A DNA stretch of 64,000 nucleotides, taken from assembly GCA_958450365.1 (NCBI GenBank), contig CAUEEP010000938.1, positions 620,001 to 684,000 of the forward strand, read 5' to 3'. Source of the DNA: Mesorhabditis belari. Lineage: Eukaryota; Nematoda; Chromadorea; Rhabditida; Rhabditidae. Positions 23,301 through 32,259 of the stretch are shown here, one piece after another (position 1 is the first letter of the stretch; every line of letters begins with the position of its first letter). The position numbers and the translations under genes were made by a program. Under the pieces are notes generated by a model. That model did no database searches. It saw nothing but the letters and a program-made list of their open reading frames with translations, and was not told the origin of the DNA.

Positions 23301-24812
23301 CCAGATAATATTGATCTTGGTGAGTTTTTAAGGGAAAAGTTTAGATGGGAAGATGGCGGAGAAGATATAAATAACTTTTCTATCTTTTCTATCTTTTCTA
23401 TCTTTTCTATCTTGTCAATATTTTTGTCTTATCAGTTAAAAAATATAGAAGACAATCCTTCTAGATAATATTTAATATTTAAAAGAATTTTTAGGCTCTC
23501 GAAAGTGTCCTTTCTGTCGTCACGTGAGTAAGAGTCCAGCAATGTTGGAAAAACACATCGCCAGACACGTTCCCGGGGATCGAACGGTTGGTTAATAAAC
23601 GATAATATAGAATAATGCATAGTATAGCTTAAGATTTGCATACTTTTTTCTATATAAAGCATTGATAAAACGATATCTTTTAGGCACGTTCCTCTCCAGC
23701 TTCCACTCACGCCTCTCCGCCAGCTATTCCCTCTCCGAGTGCTGTAAGTTGAGAAATATTAATTAATATCAATAAATATCAATTAGTATCAATTAATATC
23801 AATTAATATCAATTAACATATCAATCTATCCTTTAAAAACTATCTACTAGATATTTCTTTTAATATCTTTTTATTTAGAGCAATTTTAAACTATAAAACT
23901 ACTTGAATCGATTAACTTTTCCATTCACAATCCATTCACTTTTCCACCTGTTTTCTGTCGGTGTTTCTGTTTTGGATGCTTTCAAAAACAAACAACATTT
24001 TTTATATCATTTTTAAAGAACTTTAATTACAATTTTTTTATCTTAAGGCAAAAATAAAGTCAAATAATTATGAAAAAGAAGATTTTCAGCTTTGCACTCC
24101 CACTCTCTCATCGATGCCTTCAATGCCATTGAGTGTGCCGGCGCTTCTCCCGCAATTCCCCGGATTCACCCCGAATGTACAATTCTTGCAATTCCCTGTC
24201 AATCCATCGATTCCCACAACGACCACATCGAATAGCTATTTGTCAGCGATGCCGACAATCGCCTGTAATCAATGTGATTTCAGGTGAATATTTGACAAAA
24301 GATTGCACAACAATTGAAGATCTTTTTAGTTAGTCTTGATTATCTTGATTGAAACTTTGATCTAAAGCCAAATGAGCTCTAGAAACAAGCAAAATCTAAA
24401 CATTTACATAGCTACAAGTTTTCTAAGCCTAATTTTTGAATCAAGCTAGGTCTAAAGCCAGCCAAAGAAACTAGGATCTGATTTTATGGCCGTACACGAC
24501 TCCTTGGTCTTGGCCCTGGCCAGCCAGAAGCCAGACCAGAACCTGTCTTGACCCTGGCTTGGCTTTATTCCATCATCATTCAAAATCCATTCCTAAAAAG
24601 AAATTACAGGACAAACTCGGTGCTATCTCTGAGTCAACACCTTTCCATCTCCCACGCATCAATGACATTTACAAGGTAAGTCTTTTAAAAGCTTTAAAAC
24701 TTTTGTTTACAATTTCCTATGAAACGAAAAAATTTCCAGATGTACCCTTTGTGATTTTGAATCATCCGATGCCAACACTCTTCTCAATCACATTTCTGAA
24801 AAGCATCAATGA
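20381..24812 (+). CDS. ZF-A: five-finger C2H2 zinc-finger protein
   Basis: Ten exons give 354 residues in one continuous frame: 20381-20405, 20989-21196, 21454-21563, 21821-21895, 23158-23319, 23495-23586, 23684-23743, 24090-24283, 24610-24675, 24740-24812. Residues 1-115 are Ser/Thr/Pro-rich. Fingers: C132/C135-H148/H153, C160/C165-H178/H183, C198/C201-H214/H218, then a Pro/Thr-rich linker (~220-300), then C303/C306-H319/H324 and C332/C335-H348/H353. The stop follows one residue after the last His. Three fingers apart from a terminal pair suggest a DNA-binding transcription regulator (inference from family); I cannot name an orthologue. Intron 4 holds a CR1 fragment and a MITE. The donor of exon 6 (GTTGGT) is weak, but the next exon requires phase 0. 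The start is supported by the promoter and by the split codon joining exons 1 and 2. Confidence 0.85.
22240..22790 (-). mobile_element. 3' end of a CR1-like non-LTR retrotransposon
   Basis: On the minus strand the region reads as the end of a CR1/Jockey-type reverse transcriptase ORF: RLELFGLEMLHQRRLIIDL, then FFFNRVIKFWNILPP. These correspond to the C-terminal RL..L.L..L..RR and FFSNRVIN.WN.LP blocks of such elements. Frames are broken, and an AATAAA-type signal lies near 22268. It sits in intron 4 of ZF-A in antisense. A small piece of the same family is at 33850-33890. Confidence 0.7.
22897..23116. mobile_element. MITE with TACCGTATTTTCTC ends, copy 1
   Basis: The left end reads TACCGTATTTTCTCTAATAG and the right end TATAGGAAAAAAACGGTA. 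AGTAGTGCA and TGCACTACT lie just inside. The interior contains the family-specific GAACCTATCGATGTG block. Located in intron 4 of ZF-A; related copies at 42984, 57658 and 57955. Confidence 0.8.
23375..23416. repeat. 10-bp tandem repeat TCTTTTCTAT
   Basis: Four copies inside intron 5 of ZF-A. Confidence 0.8.
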
Positions 24813-24864
24813 ATTTGATTGAATTTTTGGGCAAATCTCTTTGTATTACCTCTTTGTATATTTC

Positions 24865-25085
24865 TGATTGATTGATTGATTGATGGAATTGATTGATTGA
24901 TTGGTTGATTGATTGTTGGATTGATTTGATTGTTGGATTGATTGGATTGTTGGATTGATTGGGTTGATTGGAGTGATTGGATTAATTGGATTGATTGGAC
25001 TGTTGGATTGATTGGAAGCCAGCTCAATCAGCTCAACCAGCTCAACCAGCTCAAATAGCTCAATCAGCTCAGCCAGCCAAGCTAT
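24865..25085. repeat. ATTG-rich and CAGCTCAA tandem tracts
   Basis: Variable TTGATTGGATTG units (24865-25015) pass into about six CAGCTCAAC units (25020-25075). This is just 3' of the ZF-A stop, in its presumed 3' UTR or flank. An AATAAA lies at 25344. Confidence 0.75.
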
Positions 25086-25662
25086 CCAAGATTTCAAAGC
25101 TCACCATTGATTCAAATTTTCATTTTTGTGGACTTTTCTTGAAACGGGATCCTTTTCTTGAACCGAACCGGTCATTACGACATTATTGAGTACTTATTTC
25201 TTCAACGAAAATTCTTTCTCTTCTTCTTTCAGTTTATTTTTCGGATTTGCATTTCTTCGATGCCATATCGCTGTTTTGTTTTTTGGTTGTATTCTTTCAA
25301 ATTTTTCCCTGTTACTGTCTGCCATATAATTTATGAATTAATTGAATAAATAGAAAGGATTTGAAATGAAAAATGATAACAAAAAAGGTTCTAAGGTTTA
25401 TTAAAAATCGTAAAAGCTCTTTACCCAAACAAAAAAAAAACCAAAATTTTTAAATTCTGAAAAAAAATTTTGTTTCGGTTCATTCATATATTGGCTTAGC
25501 TTTAGTGGAGTGCTGAAGGGCATCAATTTTCAGAGCTGAAATACAAATGTTGATGGAGAAGAAATTGAAAAGATTTACTGTAGAAAGCACTCTGATGTTT
25601 ATCAAGTTTTTAAAATATTTAATGCAAATGTGAATTTTCCAAAAGAACAATGGTTAGGGGGG

Positions 25663-25857
25663 AAGAATATTTGGCCTTGTTTGCAAGTATTCTGGCCCAA
25701 GAATACTTGGCCTTGTTTGCAAGTATTCTGGCCCAAGAATACTTGGCCTTGTTTGCAAGTATTCTGGCCCAAGAATACTTGGCCTTGTTTGCAAGTATTC
25801 TGGCCCAAGAATACTTGGCCTTGTTTGCAAGTATTCTGGCCCAAGAATACTTGCAAA
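25663..25857. repeat. 36-bp tandem repeat, five copies
   Basis: The unit is TTGGCCTTGTTTGCAAGTAT followed by TCTGGCCCAAGAATAC. Copies are identical or nearly so, which suggests recent expansion. The unit length is a multiple of three, so five reading frames stay open through it. The unit is itself partly self-complementary (AAGTATTCTGGCCC with AAGAATACTT). Confidence 0.95.
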
Positions 25858-25967
25858 CAGTGCTCCCGCCTCGGTCCGGCCCACACGTCACACAGATTCA
25901 TCTCGGCTTCATCGAACAGCTCAAGTAAGTCGATAAGATTTAGATTATAGAATACATAAAAGACATT

Positions 25968-26045
25968 GGTTAGGGTAGGATTCGAACCCAAGCCAGCTAA
26001 AACTCCGTCTTTCCGTAGACAAGCACGCTAGACTACAGAAGCCGC
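25968..26045 (-). pseudogene. tRNA-like sequence
   Basis: On the minus strand, TAGTCTAGCGTGC resembles an A-box and GGGTTCGAATCC is a perfect B-box. The anticodon arm and acceptor stem do not fold properly. Likely tRNA-derived SINE or decayed tRNA, between ZF-A and ZF-B. Confidence 0.5.
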
Positions 26046-26267
26046 TGAGGCGATTCATTGTGGTGGCGATAAAGAGTCCATAAAGTCTCATAAAGAGTCC
26101 GAAATTTGAGCGAATTTTCTATGCCAGATTCCTCGTGTTTGCGTGCGAGTCTGTAGCTAATTTTTACAGCTTCGGAATCAGCATCCGATTCTATAAGATT
26201 TATCCTATAAGATGAGAATCGAATCGATTTTAAACTTCAAGCTGAGACATAAACTAAACTTCAAGTT

Positions 26268-26889
26268 GGACAGTAAGTAAGCCAAGGAATTATGTCATCT
26301 AGCGGCAAAGAAAAGCTTTCAATTCTCAATGTCAATGTCTCAATTCATCAATCAATATTTTCTTGTATGTTCATCAAAAGATCAAGACAATGAGCTTGTT
26401 TGGCAAGAAGAGTACAGAGAACGGGAGGAATTAAAATCATTTAGAAAAGGAAAACCAAGACAGCTTTCCAGATGGGGAAAATTGTTGTTAGTGCCCTGAA
26501 ATTTGCCTTTAACAATTTTCAGAGTATTATAGCGTAGTTCTAGACTTTTTAAAAGGTAAATAATCCAGAACTACCATAATTTAAAGTCCTTTAGAGATCC
26601 TCAATCCTTCTGCGTTAGCCAATTTTACACACCTACTTTTGATCTCACACAATTTTGGATCTCATTTAACTGACTATGGACAGTAAGTAAGCCAAGGAAT
26701 TATGTCATCTAGCGGCAAAGGAAAGCTTTCAATTCATCTCAATGTCAATGTCTCAATTCATCAATCAATATGTTCTCGTATGTTCATCAAAAGATCAAGA
26801 CAATGAGCTTGTTTGGCAAGAAGAGTAGGAGAGAACGGGAGAAATTCAAATCATTTAGAAAAGGAGAAGCAAGACAGCTTTCCAGATGG
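26268..26889. repeat. ~210-bp direct repeats flanking an inverted copy of ZF-C DNA
   Basis: Bases 26268-26478 and 26677-26889 are near-identical direct repeats (GGACAGTAAGTAAGCCAAGG ... CTTTCCAGATGGGG). Between them, 26479-26676 is an inverted, diverged copy of 34205-34453, the end of ZF-C intron 8 with the first bases of exon 9. See findings. Confidence 0.8.
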
Positions 26890-27261
26890 GGATTTAAAAA
26901 CGAAATATATTTCTATTTCTTCAAATAATTTCTTTATTTACATATCTGCTTTGTCAAAACAATTATAATCTCTTTTAATCTTCCATTGGCATCTCTGCAG
27001 GTTATTTTTGATTAACATCTGCTATTTTTCTTTTCACTTCACAGCTAACTCGAAGCAAATTGGATATTTTTAATTGAAATTATTGATTGATTGAAATTAG
27101 AATTTTAGAATTAGTCATTTTATCTCTTGTAACTTCATTTCAAGACTCACAATTCGTTTTGCAGTAGTTTCGTGCACCTTTATTTGTTTGTTTCTTTGTT
27201 TTTTGTTTGTTTAACTACCAGAATACGACATTTAGAAGATGATTTTTAAAAATTTTAAGAC

Positions 27262-30200
27262 ATGGACACAAATGCTTTTGCATCAGTGGCGTCAATCAGC
27301 CCAATGCGTATCCCGCCGATTAAACTCTCGCGATTGGATCAACGGGGGAATCGATCCATCACCGACTCTCCAACAAATCAACAACAAGAATCGGTATTCA
27401 GCTTTATTTCAAATATTTAAGAATCAAGTTTCAAATTTCAGAGTCGCGTTCGCCGCAAATCAGCGATCAAAGCAGTGAGTGTCATCAAGAAAGCACAACA
27501 AGTGAGTCCAATCTTAGCCTTGTTCTGACGAGTCCAATCTTGGTCTTGTTCAAGCTGGCCGTTTGACTCAAGACCAAATCCATCTTATCGACTCGGCCAT
27601 GAGGATCTCGAATCTGTTTTTAGTTTTTGCAGAACGCTTCTCAAACCCAAGATATTTGGCATAGAAAATCAGCTTAAATTCGTTACACTAGCAACTGCTT
27701 CTGTGGTCTAGTGGATAGTTTGCTAAACTACCAAACCTGTTAGAGTTTTTGCTCGTTATTTATTGATAGTTGATTTCCCCAGCACCGTGCCTCAAATCTT
27801 CAAAAATCAATAACCCAAAATTGTCGAATTTCCCATTCAATTCTTGTTCTCTTTCTCACTATCTCGTTCATTTTTTGAGCTAATCGAGCTTATGAGGTCG
27901 TTACACGCTCTACTAGCAACTGCTTCTGTGGTCTAGTGGATAGCTTTTGCTAAGCTACCGAACCTGTTTTTTGCTCCCAAGTTTTTGCTCCCAAGTTCGA
28001 GTCCCCCTCGATTCAAAAGACCAGCTTGACTCGGTGCTTTTTCTTTGTGAGTTCAATCCGCACTTACATTAGCCTCAGAAAAGTCTTACCATAAAGTTAT
28101 TCTAAAGATCTGTTTAATAACAAGAACAATAAGTGACTTTAAAGGATTCAATTCTAATTTCAATCAATTCCATTTCAATTTCCAGGGGAAATCGTTAAGC
28201 GACGATGATGAAGAGGAAATCGGGAAGAAAATGGAGAAAACGATTGACGGAGATTTGTCGATTTGTCAAGTAAAAAATCCAGCTAGAATTGTTTTCTGAA
28301 AAGCTACCGTAGCTCTTAAGATCATTAAACTACTAAGATCTCTTAAGATCATTAAACTACTAAAGTGTATCTTTTAGAAGTGTCAGCAAAACGTAGCCGA
28401 GAGGGACCAAGAGATTCACTCGAAATCTCATTTCATTCGCTATCAATGCTCAATGTGTGTCTATTCAAGTTATCATAAAAAGGTTTGTTCAAAAGATTTA
28501 TGAAACTTTGATCTATAAATAGCTAGACAAATCAAATTTGTAACCAAATTTGTAATCAATTTGTAATCAAATTCGTAACCAACTTTTATTGTAGTCAACG
28601 AGAAATTGGTTTTGTAATCATTTGTCATCTTTTCTTTTAGGGAATGAGAGCTCATATATGGCAACGACATGGAAATGAGAACATTCAATGTTATAAAGAA
28701 GAGTGAGTTGAATTGCTTTCAGCTAAAATTCAGCTAAAAGCTAGTCAGCTAAAATTGCTAACTTATTGACGAAATTTAACACAAAAGATTATGGATTTTA
28801 GGGCTTCAAAGGATTCACTCGACGAGCTTCTTCAGCAATGTTTTGAGTCAAAGAAGTTGAAATCACAGACGAAAGAGGTACTAAATAAGATTTTCACTTT
28901 TAACATTCACTTACAGTTTGAGACTGTCGAAGTATCGAAAGTTTCAATTACAAAAACTCCACTCACAAGTCGACCAAAAGTATTGTTGAGAGAGAAATAC
29001 GGAAGAAAGGTTGTCTTCTAAAGAATCTAAAGACCTAAAGAATCTAAAGACCTAAAGAATCTAAAGACTTAAAGAATCTAAAGACTTAAAGAATCTAAAG
29101 AAAGACAAGATTTTCTTATATTTTCAGTCGGATCCTTTACCTTTAATCAGAGAAATCGCAAAACCCAATATAAAATCGGATCGACAATCAATCAATGGGG
29201 GAAAAGTTGTAAAACCGGTTCGAAAGTCGAATGTTAGGCTATATTAGCTACAAAACATTTTTCAGAGCTTATCAAAGAAACAAAACAAAGTTGAAGTCGA
29301 AGGAAAAGAGATAACGGAACAAGAGAAATGTTGGTTATTCAGATTTCATTAGTAGATAGATCGAAACATTTAGCCGCGAAACACCCAAATTTGTTTTCAA
29401 TTTTTCGAAAAAGTGCTCACTTCTCGGTAAAGGATTCAATCAAGTGCAAGGTGGATTTTAAAAATCGCTTAAATTACGGCAACTTTTCATTTCCCTCATT
29501 TCCCTCATTTCCAGCTGTGCACCTATAAGCTACTGAGTCGCTCGATTGAAGGACATGTGTATTGGCATTGCGGCGACAAATATGGATCTCCATATCAATG
29601 TTCATTATGTGATTACAAGTCAAAGTAAGTATTGATCATTTGTCATTTGTCATTTCTAAAGTTTTTAGTCAAACTGGTGCAATCAGCACTCATCTGCGCA
29701 AGAAGCACAACGGGAAAGGAGAACGAGTCGAGATTGCGTAAGAGATTTACAGTAATAAGCTTCTTCAGCTAAAGATACTCAGCTTTACTTCTAAATATCT
29801 TTCGCATATTCATTTTGTTTTTTAATAAATTCAAACTGCAGCTGTGATCAACTCTTTGCTCAATCCGTTCACCTTTCCATCGCCTGTTTCCCTCAATTCG
29901 CCGACGCTTTTGAGAATTGCAAAGGAGTCATTGAAAGCATTGAAAAGAAATGTAAGAATAGGGAAGAGATTGATTTTTAGATATAGGTTTTAGATATAGC
30001 TTCTTAGATATAGCTGTTTAGATATAGTTTTTAGATATAGCTTTTTAAATATAGATTTCAGATATAGTTTTTTAGATATAGCTTTTAGATATAGATTTCA
30101 GATATAGATTTCAGATATAGCTTTCAGATTTCAGCTCCGTTTCAGATAAAATCGAATTTCCAGATAATATGGAGCCTTTTTCAAAACCGTTCGCTTCAGA

Positions 30201-32112
30201 AATTCCAAGCAAAAAGGATATCCCTGAAGCAAAGTGGGTTGATACTATGATACAAAATAAACAAAAAAAACCAAAAGGAAAGTATTCTTAAAACGCAAGT
30301 TTCTAGCTTACCATTGAAGAAACGAGCCACAGAAGTAGTGAGAGTTGTTCCAGAGATTCTCCGATCCACACTACTCACAGAGACAAGAGGCGAACCGGTA
30401 AATCAAATTCTAAAGAGGAATTTACAAAATGTTTTTGATAAGCTCGCAGATTGATGATTCATTAGTGTATTATTTCGATTGTTTTCAACTTTCGAAGTTG
30501 TTTAGCCATCCCAGCCTCTCGTCCTTCCATTGCCGAGTGCTCCGATGAAATGGTTGAGAGATCGACTTGAGACAGGAATCAATTGGAATGGGTGGAATGA
30601 TAAGCATAAATGTCTGGTTAGTAATTGTGGGACATTTAATACCGCCCGCTCCTTTACCATTAGCAATCTAACTTTGCTCTCAAATATCTTGGTATTGGGC
30701 TGTCCAATATAAATAGTTTTTCTACCAATCGACAGAGAAAGACTTTGCGCATCGAATAATATTAAAAATATTGAAATTGGACAGCTTAACACCAAGAAAT
30801 TTGATCTCAAAGTTAGATTTTCAATGGTAAAGAGTTCGATAATTGTTAGTAAATGGAAATTTCTTGAATCTATTTTAACAAATAAGAGTTTAGATGTGCG
30901 CCCATTTCGTCCCAGCCGGCCACATCCAAAATCACGTACAGTTGCACAAGAAACCGCTCCGATATCGATGTTCAAGTGATCACTGTGCATTTCAGTGAGT
31001 AATCTTAGATTTTTAAAAGTTTAAAAAATCACAATGAATAAAAAATTCAGGACCGAATCCTTTGAGAAAGCCACCGCGCACGGGATCACGAACATTGGTC
31101 ATCAATGCGAGGATCAGCTGTAGGGTTTTGCTGGGAATCTTTTAGCATAGAATATTTCAACATAATAGAATCTAAGTGAAGTTATTTTTATTGTATTTTA
31201 AAATAGAAGTTTATCGAAGCAACCAATCTTGAGAAATTAAAGCCAACTTGACCGCCAACTTGATCGGCTCTTTGTCTCTTGATTTTCATGAAAATGAATA
31301 ATCCAATCCGATCAAGCTTTATATTATTCGAAAGCTTGAATTGTTCTCTTTAAAACTATTAAAAAAGTTAACGATGATATTATCTCTAAGTAAGTAAGGT
31401 AGACCTTTAAAGTGTGGCTACTTATTCAAAAAACCTACACCTGGTTGACATTCAGTAAGGCTCTACCCTGGAAATTGGAGAGATAGCTCATTGATAGAGT
31501 GTAGCTCATTGATAGAGTGTTCTTCTGGTAAGTGAGAGGGCGGGTTCGAATCCCGGTTCCATTCCAACCGATTCCAACCCGATTTCAAAGCCCGGCGCTT
31601 TCAACTCTCCTTGTTAGCTAAACAATAGTTTTTAGAGACGCAATGCTGTTCACGAGCTGGGTCGGTCTTATCCCGCATTGCTTTCCGGCATTTATGGTTG
31701 GTTATTTGAATCTTTTGCAGTCAAATCTAGTTTTTTTATTGTAATTCATCAAACGGAAACTACAAAAAACTACAAAAAACTTCAAAAAACTAATTTGAGC
31801 TCCATAGCCACTCACCGATTTCAGGAACTATAAAGGAACTAAATAGGAACTATAAAGGAACTAAATTTTCAGGATGTTTTCCCAAGAAGCGCTTTTGATT
31901 GGGCTACATTGAATAAAGAATTGGAAAGACGAGAAGAAGAGATTCGTGAAGAGAATTTCGAAAAGAATGATATTCTTGAGGATCAAGGACCCTTGACACC
32001 AAAAGATGATCAATCCTTTGAGGCAAATCCATCAACCACATCATACCTTCACTTTCCTCAGCAACAACCATTTCCGATCGCCTTCAATGAGGTCACTTTT
32101 GTTCTTGACTAA
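27262..32112 (+). CDS. ZF-B: multi-C2H2 zinc-finger protein
   Basis: Nineteen exons: 27262-27393, 27442-27501, 28186-28269, 28378-28482, 28641-28702, 28802-28877, 28917-29009, 29128-29232, 29266-29450 (frame problem), 29515-29624, 29669-29737, 29842-29951, 30146-30233, 30307-30397, 30506-30616, 30894-30994, 31051-31119, 31636-31696, 31873-32112. About 650 residues if one base is missing in exon 9. C2H2 fingers: ICQKC..H..H, YQCSMC..H..H, a damaged one, IKCKLC..H..H, YQCSLC..H..H, HKCLMC..H..H and YRCSSDHC..H..H. An acidic/lysine-rich segment precedes the first finger, and a Glu/Arg-rich stretch (ELERREEEIREENF) lies near the C-terminus. Probably a nuclear DNA-binding protein. Exon 18 rests only on splice phase and is least certain. 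Exon 2 may instead end at 27474. ZF-C starts 148 bases downstream. Confidence 0.75.
27700..28050 (+). pseudogene. two tRNA-derived SINE copies in ZF-B intron 2
   Basis: CTTCTGTGGTCTAGTGGATA (A-box) occurs at ~27697 and ~27921, each preceded by CTAGCAACTG. The second copy has a B-box (AAGTTCGAGTCC) near 27987. Both lack closed acceptor stems. Confidence 0.55.
29030..29101. repeat. 15-bp tandem repeat AAAGAATCTAAAGAC
   Basis: Five copies in an intron of ZF-B. Confidence 0.8.
29975..30130. repeat. tandem repeat of TTTTAGATATAGC
   Basis: About ten diverged copies filling the intron before exon 13 of ZF-B, up to its acceptor. Confidence 0.8.
30645..30838. mobile_element. fold-back MITE in ZF-B intron 15
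   Basis: TTTACCATTAGCAATCTAAC...GGGCTGTCCAAT at 30652-30710 recurs inverted as ATTGGACAGC...TTAGATTTTCAATGGTAAAG at 30776-30833. No TIR-specific match elsewhere in the window was noticed. Confidence 0.7.
31475..31570 (+). pseudogene. tRNA-derived SINE in ZF-B intron 17
   Basis: GATAGCTCATTGATAGAGTG (D-arm/A-box) is duplicated at 31491 and 31507-31521. It is followed by a textbook T-arm, GCGGGTTCGAATCCCG, at about 31549. The acceptor arm does not pair, so it is not a working tRNA. Confidence 0.6.
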
Positions 32113-32259
32113 GGCTAGTACAATGTACATATTGTACAATGAGTATTGTACAATATGAATTCACAATATTCACAATCAGTCACATTATAACCATTCAACA
32201 ATATCAACTCTGCTATTTCGTTATTCTTTCAGTTTTCTATTCTTCCTCTACCCTCAGCC
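32113..32259 (+). promoter_or_regulatory. intercistronic spacer with candidate trans-splice acceptor
   Basis: Only 147 bases separate the ZF-B stop from the ZF-C start. The spacer ends in a pyrimidine-rich run and CCCTCAG immediately before CCATGG. In nematodes such spacing and an acceptor two bases from the ATG are typical of a downstream operon gene that receives a spliced leader. TATTGTACAATATG forms a small palindrome at ~32140. Confidence 0.5.

Noticed and set aside
25968..26045. Functional tRNA gene
   Set aside because: B-box is good but anticodon arm and acceptor stem do not form.
30502..30990. 162-codon minus-strand frame
   Set aside because: Antisense to ZF-B exons 15-16 and the fold-back MITE; no motif.
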